From: Methanoculleus sp.
GTDB taxonomy: Archaea > Halobacteriota > Methanomicrobia > Methanomicrobiales > Methanoculleaceae
NCBI GenBank assembly: GCA_023230425.1
Contig: JALNXI010000028.1
Coordinates: 1 to 12,306, forward strand
Length of the DNA: 12,306 nucleotides
Direction: 5' to 3'
In this document: positions 5,844-12,306 of the stretch, piece by piece
Layout of the letters: every line of letters begins with the position of its first letter
Position numbering within the stretch: the stretch's first letter is position 1
Translations under genes and position numbers: made by a program
Notes under the pieces: generated by a model
Told to the model about the DNA's origin: nothing
Seen by the model: the letters and a program-made list of their open reading frames with translations, nothing else
Database searches by the model: none

Positions 5844-6543
5844 CCCGCACCAGGTCGAGGAAGAAGGACTCCAGGTGCCTGCCGGACCCGGCGAGGTCGT
5901 CGACCCGGCCGGTGTGAAGGAGCCTGCCGTTGTGGATGATCCCGATCCGGTCGCAGATCTCGGCGGCGATATCGAGGATATGGGTGGAGAAGAAGACGGT
6001 CGCGCCGTCCCGGACGTACTCCTGCAGGAAGTCCTTGACCGTCCGCTGCATGATGGGGTCCAGGTTGATCAGCGGCTCGTCGATGAGGGCGAGCCGGGGT
6101 TCGTGGAGGAAGGCCTGCGCGAACATCAGTTTCTGCCGGGTCCCCCGCGAGAGGTCCTTGCAGAGGACGTCCCGTTTGTCCCCGAACTCCAGCAGGTCGA
6201 ACCAGCGGTCGCACCGTTCGTCGACGGCATCAAGGTTCCGGATGCGGGCCACGAAACGGAGGTACTCCTCCGCGGTGAGGAAACTCGGCGGCGTCTCCTG
6301 CTCGGGGATGATCCCGACGAGCCTCCGGACACCGACGGGGTCTTTTGCCACATCGAGCCCCATCACCCGGGCCGACCCGGAGGTCGGCCGGACCTGCCCC
6401 GTCAGTATCCGGATCGTCGACGTCTTGCCCGAACCGTTCGGCCCGAGCAGGCCGAAGAGTTCCCCTTCCGCGACCGAGAACGATACCCCGTTCACCGCGG
6501 TGACACTGCCGTATTCCTTCGTGAGGTCGTTTGCCTCGATCAT
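5827..6543 (-). CDS. ABC transporter ATP-binding subunit
   Basis: A 238-residue ABC ATPase that energises the permease encoded directly after it. Walker A is GPNGSGKT at 34-41 and the Q-loop region is IIPEQETP (near 78-85). The signature loop reads LSRGTRQ at 131-137 in place of the textbook LSGGQ. Walker B is LALIDEP (Asp155, Glu156) and the switch histidine is His188 in FFSTHIL. The LSRG-type signature and short single domain fit the ABC-2 exporter class better than importers, and no binding-protein gene is nearby. I set the start at ATG 6543, since the fold begins IEANDLTKEYG and GGAG lies eight bases before it. A longer in-frame reading to 6609 adds a Cys/Arg-rich stretch unlike the family. 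It is transcribed divergently from the phosphorylase. Confidence 0.9.
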   Translation of the reverse strand: MIEANDLTKEYGSVTAVNGVSFSVAEGELFGLLGPNGSGKTSTIRILTGQVRPTSGSARVMGLDVAKDPVGVRRLVGIIPEQETPPSFLTAEEYLRFVARIRNLDAVDERCDRWFDLLEFGDKRDVLCKDLSRGTRQKLMFAQAFLHEPRLALIDEPLINLDPIMQRTVKDFLQEYVRDGATVFFSTHILDIAAEICDRIGIIHNGRLLHTGRVDDLAGSGRHLESFFLDLVRGDAGA

Positions 6544-6771
6544 CTGCCGCACTCCAGTCACGCTCCCACCGGGTCTTTTCGTGAAGGAACATCGGCAACA
6601 GGTGCACATAACACCTTTCTATTCTCTCAGGCAGGTTATCAGGGGTATCCGTCGAAACCATCCCTGCAATCTTTCTCTCTCCCGAAAGGAGCCGCGCGCC
6701 CGGCAGTTCCTGCCGGCGAACGACCGCGGCCACCCCCCCATGACAGAAGCACTTATCAGGTGCAACAGGCA
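6544..6771. promoter_or_regulatory. Divergent control region between ABC transporter and phosphorylase
   Basis: This 228-base gap should hold promoters for both directions. Visible elements are a dyad AGGTG-N7-CACCT at 6600-6616, a second TTATCAGG-containing motif pair (GGTTATCAGG near 6634-6643 and ACTTATCAGG at 6751-6760), and a perfect hairpin CCGGCAG-TTC-CTGCCGG at 6700-6716. I cannot assign a confident TATA box in either direction; TTCTATTC (6617-6624) is the most AT-rich candidate. Confidence 0.35.
6758..6762 (+). promoter_or_regulatory. Ribosome-binding site of the phosphorylase
   Basis: AGGTG lies nine bases before ATG 6772, favouring it over the second in-frame ATG at 6784. Confidence 0.5.
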
Positions 6772-8979
6772 ATGCCGGTCGCGATGAAGACGGAGATACC
6801 CTATGACCGGTTCGCCCACGTCCCGGAGCGGATCTTCGGGCTGGTCGACCTCGCGTACAACCTCTGGTGGAGCTGGCACTCCTCGGCGACCGTGCTCTTC
6901 AAACTGCTGAACCGGGCGGAGTGGAAGATGAGCCGTCACAACCCCGTCAGGATGCTCCTTGATACCCCGCCCCGGTTCTTCGAGCGGGCGGCGAACAACC
7001 CGGAGTACCTCCGCCGCTACGATATCATCATGTTCCGGTTCCGGGAGTATATGGAGCCGAGGACGAGCTGGTTTGCGCAACACTACCCCGGACGGGTGCC
7101 GCTGACGATCGCCTACCTCTCCAGCGAGTTCGGGCTGCACCACTCGCTCCCGTTCTATGCGGGGGGGCTCGGCATCCTCGCGGGCGACCACATCAAAGCA
7201 TCGAGCGACCTCGGCGTACCGATGGTCGCCGTCGGGTTCATGTACGCCGAAGGATACCTCCACCAGCATATGGAGGGGAACGGGTGGCAGAAGAACGTCG
7301 CGGAGGTTCTGGACCGCGACGCCGCGCCGGTTCTCCGGGTCCTTGACGACGAAGGCAGGCACCTCGTTGTGCAGGTCCCCCTGATCGACCCGCCGATCTA
7401 CGTCGCGGTCTGGAAGGTGCAGGTGGGGCGTGTCCCCCTCTACCTCCTCGACACCCATATCGATGAGAACCTCCCCGAGAACCGGAGCATCTCCCACCGC
7501 CTCTACCTAAAGGAGCTCGAGTGCCGACTCCGGCAGGAGATCGTGCTCGGTATCGGTGGGCGGAAGGTCCTCCACGCCCTCGGCGTGGATTACTCGGCGA
7601 TGCACTTAAACGAGGGTCATTCGGCGTTCGGCATTCTCGAACGGCTCCGGGAGCGGCTCGTGGCGGGAATGCCCCGCGGAGAAGCGTTTGAGAGGGTCCG
7701 GGGCACCTCGGTCTTCACCACCCATACCCCTGTGGCGGCCGCCCACGACGTCTTCCCCGAAGATCTGATGGCGAAGTACTTCCGCAGTTACTGCCCGTCG
7801 CTCGATCTCGACTGGGACGAGTTCATGGCGCTCGGGGGAGACCCGCATAACCCGGGCGCCGGGTTCAACATGACCGCCTTTGCCCTCCGGATGAGCCTCT
7901 TCCATAACGGCGTCTCGCAGAGGCACGGCGAGGTCGCCCGGGAGATGTGGCAGCCCCTCTGGCCCGACCTCCCTGTTGAGGACGTCCCGATCGACGCTAT
8001 CACGAACGGTGTCCACATGCCCTCGTGGCTGAACCACCGGATCGAGGCGCTCTTCGACCGCTACATGGACGTGGTCTATCCAAACTGGCGGGAGGACTAC
8101 GACAACCCGATCATCTGGGAGGTCGTCGACGAGATACCGGACGATGAACTCTGGGGCGAGCACCAGTGGCTGAAGATGAAACTCTTTGCCCGGCTCCGGG
8201 AGCGAAAACGCCTCAAATGGGCGGGACACCGGGAAGAGCCCGCAAACCTGGCTGCCGAGGGGCTGATGCTCGATACATCGGCGCTGACGATCGGGTTTGC
8301 CCGCCGGTTCGCCGAGTACAAGCGGGCTGACCTCATCTTCGAAGACCTGGACCGGCTTGACCGGATCGTGAACAACCGCTGGAGGCCGGTGCAGTTCATC
8401 TTCGCCGGGAAGGCCCACCCTGCCGACGAGAAGGGCAAGCGTATCCTCCAGGAGATCTACCAGTACTCCCAGGATCCCCGGTTCGGGGGCCGGATCTCCT
8501 TCATCGAGGACTACGGCGAGCAGCTTGCGCGCTATATGGTCCACGGCGTGGATGTCTGGATGAACACTCCGGTCCCGCTCATGGAGGCAAGCGGCACGAG
8601 CGGCATGAAGGCGGGGATGAACGGCGTGCTGAACCTCTCCGTCCTGGACGGCTGGTGGGTCGAGGGCTACAACGGCAGGAACGGCTGGGGGTTTGAAGGT
8701 CATGCCCCCTACGCCGGGAACAACCGTGCAGACGCGGAGACGCTCTATGACCTTATCGAGAACGAGATCGCCCCGCTCTACTACTCGCGGACGATGGACA
8801 ACGTCCCGCACAAGTGGGTCCGGGTGATGAAGGAGTCGATAAAAAGCATCGCCCCCGAGTACTGCTCCCTCCGGATGCTCAAGGATTACGTCACCAGGTA
8901 CTACCCCTCGGTCTGCATGTACGCGGCCGAGCCCGGGAAGCAGGTGGCCGGCACGGAAGGGGTCTGTCTCCCCCGCTGA
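6772..8979 (+). CDS. glgP: Alpha-glucan phosphorylase (glycogen/maltodextrin phosphorylase, GT35)
   Basis: A 735-residue cytoplasmic enzyme that splits alpha-1,4-glucan with phosphate to give glucose 1-phosphate. The N-terminal ~100 residues (VPERIFGLVDLAYNLWWSW and on) are the DUF3417 module that precedes the short bacterial/archaeal type of phosphorylase. The phosphorylase fold then starts with LTIAYLSSEFGLHHSLPFYA and GGLGILAGDH. LNEGHSAF (His283) corresponds to the active-site His loop. EASGTSGMKAGMNGVLNLS carries the lysine (Lys613) expected to hold pyridoxal phosphate. Length fits the glgP-like alpha-glucan family and is shorter than animal or E. coli enzymes. The open frame runs far upstream across the ABC genes, but only from 6772 does it match the family, and AGGTG supports that ATG. 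It is monocistronic in this view. Together with the ROK kinase it points to storage-glucan use. Confidence 0.93.
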   Translation: MPVAMKTEIPYDRFAHVPERIFGLVDLAYNLWWSWHSSATVLFKLLNRAEWKMSRHNPVRMLLDTPPRFFERAANNPEYLRRYDIIMFRFREYMEPRTSWFAQHYPGRVPLTIAYLSSEFGLHHSLPFYAGGLGILAGDHIKASSDLGVPMVAVGFMYAEGYLHQHMEGNGWQKNVAEVLDRDAAPVLRVLDDEGRHLVVQVPLIDPPIYVAVWKVQVGRVPLYLLDTHIDENLPENRSISHRLYLKELECRLRQEIVLGIGGRKVLHALGVDYSAMHLNEGHSAFGILERLRERLVAGMPRGEAFERVRGTSVFTTHTPVAAAHDVFPEDLMAKYFRSYCPSLDLDWDEFMALGGDPHNPGAGFNMTAFALRMSLFHNGVSQRHGEVAREMWQPLWPDLPVEDVPIDAITNGVHMPSWLNHRIEALFDRYMDVVYPNWREDYDNPIIWEVVDEIPDDELWGEHQWLKMKLFARLRERKRLKWAGHREEPANLAAEGLMLDTSALTIGFARRFAEYKRADLIFEDLDRLDRIVNNRWRPVQFIFAGKAHPADEKGKRILQEIYQYSQDPRFGGRISFIEDYGEQLARYMVHGVDVWMNTPVPLMEASGTSGMKAGMNGVLNLSVLDGWWVEGYNGRNGWGFEGHAPYAGNNRADAETLYDLIENEIAPLYYSRTMDNVPHKWVRVMKESIKSIAPEYCSLRMLKDYVTRYYPSVCMYAAEPGKQVAGTEGVCLPR

Positions 8980-9026
8980 CCGGTTCCGGCAGGTTCATGG
9001 GGTGCTGAGGGGTTACGTACGGGTGT

Positions 9027-9311
9027 ATGGGATCCTGTCGGGTTCTGGTCCGGCCTGAAGAGCGAGATGATTACCCGACGGTTCACGACCTGATCCGGCG
9101 TGCCTTTTCGCGCGACGACGAGGCCCGTGCGCCATCCGGGTTCTGTGCCGCTCTCTCCCCGGCACGCGAGGAGGGCTTTCCGGCGCCTTTCCTGTTTCCG
9201 GGCGAGACGGTCATGGGGCTCGACCTCCTGCCCGAGGCTTTCCGGGGCACCGGAAGAACCGTCACCTACCCGCCTGCGTTCGGGATCTGCGACGGGAGCC
9301 CGGGCCCGTGA
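9027..9311 (+). pseudogene. GNAT acetyltransferase remnant with in-frame internal deletion
   Basis: The 94-codon frame reads like both ends of a GNAT N-acetyltransferase joined together. Residues 5-34 (RVLVRPEERDDYPTVHDLIR, then RAFSRDDEAR) match the first strand and helix of the YhbS-like group. Residues 45-87 (PAREEGFPAPFLFPGE, then MGLDLLPEAFRGTGRTVTYP and PAF) match its C-terminal strands. The middle 70-80 residues, including the acetyl-CoA-binding Q/R-x-x-G-x-G/A loop and the YYxRFGF segment, are absent, so acetyl transfer is not possible. The frame stays open and its TGA overlaps the GTG of the TauE gene, so translation of the remnant may still be needed to couple to that gene. A short functional protein cannot be ruled out, but the two-ended similarity favours deletion. 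Confidence 0.6.
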
Positions 9312-10180
9312 CGGATGGACGGCGCATCGTTCGGATAGCGGTGCTCTCTGTCGTTATCGCGGCCATGCTCTGTGCGGCGCTCACCGTCGGTCCGTATATG
9401 CCCCCGGCCGCCGTGCTCCTCCTCCTTGCGGTCGGCCTCGTTGCCGGGGTCTTCGGCGGGCTGATCGGCGTCGGGGGGGCGACGATCATGCTCCCGATTC
9501 TGTACTTCTACCTCGGCTTTTCGGAGCCCGTCGCCATCGGAACCGGGCTCTTTGTGGTCATATTCACATCGCTCTCCGGCGCTTCCGGCCACCTGGTGCG
9601 GGGGAACCTGGACCGGGGGGTGGCGGTCTGGATCGCCGCCGGCGGGCTTGCCGGTGTCCTCATCGGGTCCTGGCTCTTCGCCTTCCTCGTCGGCCATACC
9701 CGGGTGCTTGGCCTCGTCCTGGGGCTGGTCTTCCTTGCCCCGTCTCTCGGAATGATCCGCGAGGGGCTCAGGCCGGGCACCCGCCCGGAGTCCGGGTGCA
9801 TCGGGGGCACCCCTCCCGGCCACCTCCTCTTCGGCACCGGAGTCGGCATACTGACCGGGATCACCGGCCTTGGAGGCGGCTACGCTCTCGTCCCCGGTCT
9901 GATCTACATCTTCGGCGCCCCGGTCTGTGTCACGATGGGGACATCGCTCGCATCCATGATCCCGATGGCGATCCTCGGGGGCGGGATCAAACTCGCGGAG
10001 GGCTACGTCGCCGTCGGGGCGGGGCTGGTCCTCGCTGCCGGGTCGATCGCCGGCGCCCAGGTGGGGGCTGCGATGGTCGGGCGGTTCCGGCCGGAGACCC
10101 TGAAACTGGTCTTCGGCCTCTACTTCCTCTACGCCGCCGTCCGATTCATCGCCGGGTTCTTTGGAATCGGCCTGCCGTAA
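9308..10180 (+). CDS. TauE/SafE family membrane permease
   Basis: A 290-residue integral membrane protein of the TauE/SafE (sulfite/organosulfonate exporter-like) family, with about eight predicted helices. The family's two homologous halves each show their Gly-rich motif: GGLIGVGGATIMLPIL at 50-65 and GILTGITGLGGGYALVP at 180-196. A hydrophilic loop, about residues 150-170 (REGLRPGTRPESGCIGGTPP), joins the halves. Members move small anions such as sulfite, sulfoacetate or other sulfur and carbon anions; the substrate here cannot be told. The start is a GTG overlapping the TGA of the acetyltransferase remnant, with GGAG about eight bases before it. An initial hydrophobic segment (residues 9-28) acts as the first helix. 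Confidence 0.88.
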   Translation: MTDGRRIVRIAVLSVVIAAMLCAALTVGPYMPPAAVLLLLAVGLVAGVFGGLIGVGGATIMLPILYFYLGFSEPVAIGTGLFVVIFTSLSGASGHLVRGNLDRGVAVWIAAGGLAGVLIGSWLFAFLVGHTRVLGLVLGLVFLAPSLGMIREGLRPGTRPESGCIGGTPPGHLLFGTGVGILTGITGLGGGYALVPGLIYIFGAPVCVTMGTSLASMIPMAILGGGIKLAEGYVAVGAGLVLAAGSIAGAQVGAAMVGRFRPETLKLVFGLYFLYAAVRFIAGFFGIGLP

Positions 10181-10401
10181 CGGCACGATCGTGAGTGATA
10201 CTGCAGGCGAGAGCCGCGTTGGCCCTGGAGAAGATGACGATGAGGAGTGCGAAGGTGCCGGTTAAGATCGGGCTCCGCCCCCGCGGGACACTCTGTACTA
10301 AACCATTCCGGAATAGACCCTTCCCCGGACGAAACAGCTAACGTTTTTTAGCGGCGCATAGCAAACACCTCTACCAGAGACGCATCGCCTGAGGTTCCGG
10401 C
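10181..10401. other. Intergenic region before the transglutaminase-like operon
   Basis: No supported gene. Near its end lies GCTAACGTTTTTTAGC (10337-10352), a short dyad around six T. It may be the terminator of the TauE gene. Alternatively its T-rich core may serve as the TATA box of the downstream operon: a start about 25 bases later would leave a leader near 30 bases containing the GAGG at 10391-10394. An untranslatable-start fragment on the minus strand (about 10170-10300) looks faintly like a hydrophobic peptide but has no start codon. Confidence 0.4.
10337..10352 (+). terminator. T-rich dyad: terminator or TATA region
   Basis: GCTAACGTTTTTTAGC has 5-base arms GCTAA/TTAGC around an oligo-T core. 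It could end transcription from the TauE gene or be read as promoter for the next operon. Sequence alone does not decide. Confidence 0.35.
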
Positions 10402-11343
10402 ATGGAGTGGAAGGATATCGTCCCCGTCATCGCGGGCGGGCTTGTGATCCTGGTCGTCGCCCTCGTAGTGAAACCCGCACTCCTCGGGGAGCCTATCGCC
10501 TCCCCCGGACCGGCACCGGCCACATACCTGCCGCCCGCGCCCCTGCCGGCGGCAACGCCTTTCCCGGAGGACGGCGAGGCATACACCCGGACGTTCCGCT
10601 GGACGGCGATCGACGGCGGCGTCCAGACGACAACGGTCCAGATCCCGGAGGCGCTCTTTCTTGAGCATCGAGAGACCCTGCGGTTCGCCGATCCGCTCGC
10701 CTGGGGGCGTTACGCCCTCGCCGAAGAGGACCGGCCGGTCCTCGAGGCCCTCGCCCGCCGGATAGCCCCCGCCGTCGGCAACCCGGAGGAGGAGTACCTC
10801 CGGATGATGAACGTCGTCTTCTTCGTCCAGCAGATCCCGTATGAACCCGATAACAGCACGGGCTCCTATGTTGAAGGAGCCCTCCCCCGCTATGCCCGGC
10901 CCGTAAAGGACGGCATCGAGTATCCCCGGTATCCTGCAGAGACGCTCGTCGACGGGAAGGGGGACTGCGAGGACTCTGCGATCCTGCTCTCGGGGCTCCT
11001 CGATGCTCTCGGCTACGATACGGCGCTGCTCAGGTATTCGGACCACATGGCTCTCGGCATCCGGATGGAGGGGTTCAACCCCTACTACGTGAAATATACG
11101 CCGAAATATTTCGATTACAGGGGAAAGCACTACTACTACGTGGAGGGGACGAACTTTTACGGGGGGAAGGTCTCGGCCGATTCCCCGGTAATCCGGGGGA
11201 AACCGTTCCCCATTGGGGATACAGAGGACGGAGCACTCCAGAGCGTGAGGTCGGAGACACCGAAGATCATCCCCCTCCGCTCCATCCCCGCGCCTCTCGA
11301 GTACCGCATCCGCCCGGCCCGCCTGCCGGCGGGAGGAGCGTGA
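10402..11343 (+). CDS. Membrane-anchored transglutaminase-like (papain-fold) protein
   Basis: A 313-residue protein anchored by one N-terminal helix (residues 7-24), then a Pro/Ala-rich linker (about 31-55) and an extracytoplasmic domain. The transglutaminase-like core has the expected triad: Cys189 in VDGKGDCEDSAILL, His215 in SDHMALGI, and an acidic residue, Glu248 in YYYVEGT, where Asp is more usual. The triad order and spacing fit the transglutaminase-like superfamily, whose archaeal members are thought to act as cysteine proteases or amide hydrolases on surface proteins. The segment EEEYLRMMNVVFFVQQIPYEPD before it matches the helix that usually precedes this core. The ATG at 10402 has GAGG seven bases before it. 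It is followed seven bases after its stop by the next gene, forming an operon. Substrate is unknown. Confidence 0.8.
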   Translation: MEWKDIVPVIAGGLVILVVALVVKPALLGEPIASPGPAPATYLPPAPLPAATPFPEDGEAYTRTFRWTAIDGGVQTTTVQIPEALFLEHRETLRFADPLAWGRYALAEEDRPVLEALARRIAPAVGNPEEEYLRMMNVVFFVQQIPYEPDNSTGSYVEGALPRYARPVKDGIEYPRYPAETLVDGKGDCEDSAILLSGLLDALGYDTALLRYSDHMALGIRMEGFNPYYVKYTPKYFDYRGKHYYYVEGTNFYGGKVSADSPVIRGKPFPIGDTEDGALQSVRSETPKIIPLRSIPAPLEYRIRPARLPAGGA

Positions 11344-11349
11344 GGGTTC

Positions 11350-11928
11350 GTGGACCTGAAGGTTCCGAAGCTCCCGAAGATCGCCATCGGCTGGAGAAAG
11401 GCGCTCATCGCCGCCGGGGTGGCGGCGGCCGCTCTCCTCCTCGTCTTCGTCGGATGGACGCTCTTCATCGACTACACCGAGGAGAGGCAGGTTGCGGTCT
11501 TCGGCAGTCATGTGGCGGCATCGGAGGCTGATCTCTTCCTGGTCTCCGGGAAGGTCTCCTCCCACATGAGATCCCGCCCGGAATATCCGTCGGTCGCCGA
11601 ATCCGATGCCGTCATGCGGGAGTTTGCGGCCATCGCTGAGTACGGGAGAGGTGTTGCGGCCTACCACCGGCAGATCGTCGGAGCCGACGAGGTCCCGGAA
11701 GCCTACGTCGAGGCGCAGTCGGCCTATATCCGGGCGCTCGACCACCTGAACCGCGCGTTCTCGCTCTGGTCGTCGGCCGCGGGCGCCTACGATGCGAAGG
11801 CGTATGCCGCGGCAGGAGACCACCTTGCCGGGGCTGACCGGGCGTGGAAGGATTACACCGCCGCGATCGATGAGTACGACAGGGAGCTCCGGATAGCAGA
11901 AGAAGGGGGAGAGATTCCTCCCGCCTAA
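11350..11928 (+). CDS. Uncharacterised membrane-anchored helical protein
   Basis: I do not recognise this 192-residue protein. It has a basic N-terminus (MDLKVPKLPK, with Arg16, Lys17), one transmembrane helix at about 18-40, and an extracytoplasmic region that looks wholly alpha-helical and rich in Ala, Tyr, Asp and Glu. Repeated helix-friendly blocks such as EAYVEAQSAYIRALDHLNRA and AAGDHLAGADRAWKDYTAA suggest a four-helix bundle or TPR-like packing. The start is GTG 11350, with GGAGG at 11332-11336 and GAGGG just before it. It sits six bases after the transglutaminase-like gene, so the two are probably co-transcribed and both face outside. A scaffold or partner role is inferred from that pairing alone. 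Its TAA overlaps the stop of the convergent gene. Confidence 0.75.
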   Translation: MDLKVPKLPKIAIGWRKALIAAGVAAAALLLVFVGWTLFIDYTEERQVAVFGSHVAASEADLFLVSGKVSSHMRSRPEYPSVAESDAVMREFAAIAEYGRGVAAYHRQIVGADEVPEAYVEAQSAYIRALDHLNRAFSLWSSAAGAYDAKAYAAAGDHLAGADRAWKDYTAAIDEYDRELRIAEEGGEIPPA

Positions 11929-12306
11929 ACGAGATACTTCTCCGGGACGAAGACAGAGATCTCAAGCGACTTTAAGGACTCTGAACGGACGGTGAAGTAG
12001 TAGTCCCTGTAGCCCTCGAGGATGACGAACCGCTCTTTCTTCTCCCCGAACTTCCCGCCCGAGTACGGGAATTCGTTGCGGGAGTAGTGGACGGTCTCGA
12101 CGATCCGGTTGGGGTCGTCTTTCTCGTGGACCTCGATCGCGAGCCAGGGGAAATCGTTCGCCGGCGTTGCGCTCACGTTGAAGGCCCAGTAGGGGAAGGG
12201 GATGTGGTAGGCTTCGGTGGCAAGAGTGCCGGGAGGGCCGTTGCTCGTCGCCGTCGCGTACTCGATCAGGCCTTCGGCAACCCGGAGGTCGTTTGGCTGC
12301 GTCGTC
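11925..12306 (-). CDS. Uncharacterised protein, C-terminal fragment (5' end outside window)
   Basis: The minus-strand frame is open from the window edge to TAG at 11927-11925, giving 126 codons of the C-terminus. An internal GTG at 12176 is not the start, since coding-like sequence continues upstream (LRVAEGLIEYATAT, EAYHIPFPYWAFNVSATPAN). The visible part is beta-rich, with many aromatic residues and alternating polar/hydrophobic strands (FPWLAIEVHEKDDPNRI, RFVILEGYRDYYFTVRS), and ends ISVFVPEKYLV. There is no membrane segment in the part seen. The style is that of an extracytoplasmic beta-sandwich domain, possibly of a lipoprotein, but the N-terminus that would show a signal is missing. I cannot name a family. 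Confidence 0.7.
   Translation of the reverse strand, partial: TTQPNDLRVAEGLIEYATATSNGPPGTLATEAYHIPFPYWAFNVSATPANDFPWLAIEVHEKDDPNRIVETVHYSRNEFPYSGGKFGEKKERFVILEGYRDYYFTVRSESLKSLEISVFVPEKYLV

Noticed and set aside
6700..6716. Hairpin CCGGCAG-TTC-CTGCCGG as an intrinsic terminator
   Set aside because: It is not followed by a T-run on either strand and sits between divergent genes, so an operator or chance hairpin is more likely.
5563..6771. Upstream extension of the phosphorylase frame by about 400 codons
   Set aside because: It lies antisense to the ABC permease and ATPase, has Arg/Asp/Pro-rich composition typical of a shadow frame in GC-rich DNA, and the phosphorylase family begins only near 6772.
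7606..8811. Long minus-strand open frame opposite the phosphorylase
   Set aside because: Shadow of the well-supported glgP gene in GC-rich DNA.
10170..10300. Minus-strand reading GTFALLIVIFSRANAAL in the gap after the TauE gene
   Set aside because: It resembles a short hydrophobic peptide, but no start codon or ribosome-binding site exists in frame and no family is recognised.
10348..11823. 491-codon minus-strand frame opposite the transglutaminase-like operon
   Set aside because: It covers two plus-strand genes that have ribosome-binding sites, membrane anchors and a catalytic triad; the antisense product is charge-rich without motifs.

Overview
The window looks like chromosome from a high-GC archaeon. 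A Methanoculleus-like member of the Methanomicrobiales is my best guess, from the type of transposon end, the archaeal-style alpha-glucan phosphorylase and the compact Shine-Dalgarno-led operons. This is inference from the reading, not a database match.

Region by region. (1) 1-363: the 3' end of an IS200/IS605-type element, with the C-terminus of TnpB and a structured right end that should carry the 3' part of an omega RNA. (2) 462-698: a small stand-alone KTSC-domain protein. (3) 782-2410: a tight plus-strand operon of a ROK sugar kinase, a dual-specificity phosphatase, and the first third of a YigZ/IMPACT-type gene whose remainder is missing. (4) About 2358-4160: an AT-rich island on the minus strand with two genes overlapping by 4 bases. 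The first fuses a Panacea/YwgA-like N-terminal domain to DUF488; the second is an unrecognised protein with a Cys/His cluster. The contrast in base composition and the broken YigZ-like gene beside it suggest acquired DNA. (5) 4428-6543: an ABC transporter (ATPase then permease, minus strand, overlapping genes). (6) 6772-8979: an alpha-glucan (glycogen/maltodextrin) phosphorylase, divergent from the transporter. (7) 9027-10180: an internally deleted GNAT acetyltransferase remnant overlapping a TauE/SafE-type permease gene. (8) 10402-11928: a membrane-anchored transglutaminase-like protein and a membrane-anchored helical partner. (9) 11925-end: the C-terminus of an unrecognised minus-strand protein whose stop codon overlaps that of its convergent neighbour.

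How the genes may work together. The ROK kinase and the glucan phosphorylase fit storage-glucan and sugar-phosphate metabolism. The phosphatase in the kinase operon could act on sugar-phosphate or protein substrates. The most interesting unit is the two-gene island. Its Panacea/YwgA-like plus DUF488 architecture, translational coupling to a putative metal-binding partner, AT-rich composition and position inside an accessory, transposon-bearing segment are what one expects of a small mobile cassette such as a toxin-antitoxin, defence or nucleic-acid-modifying module. The sequence alone does not show its biochemical function.
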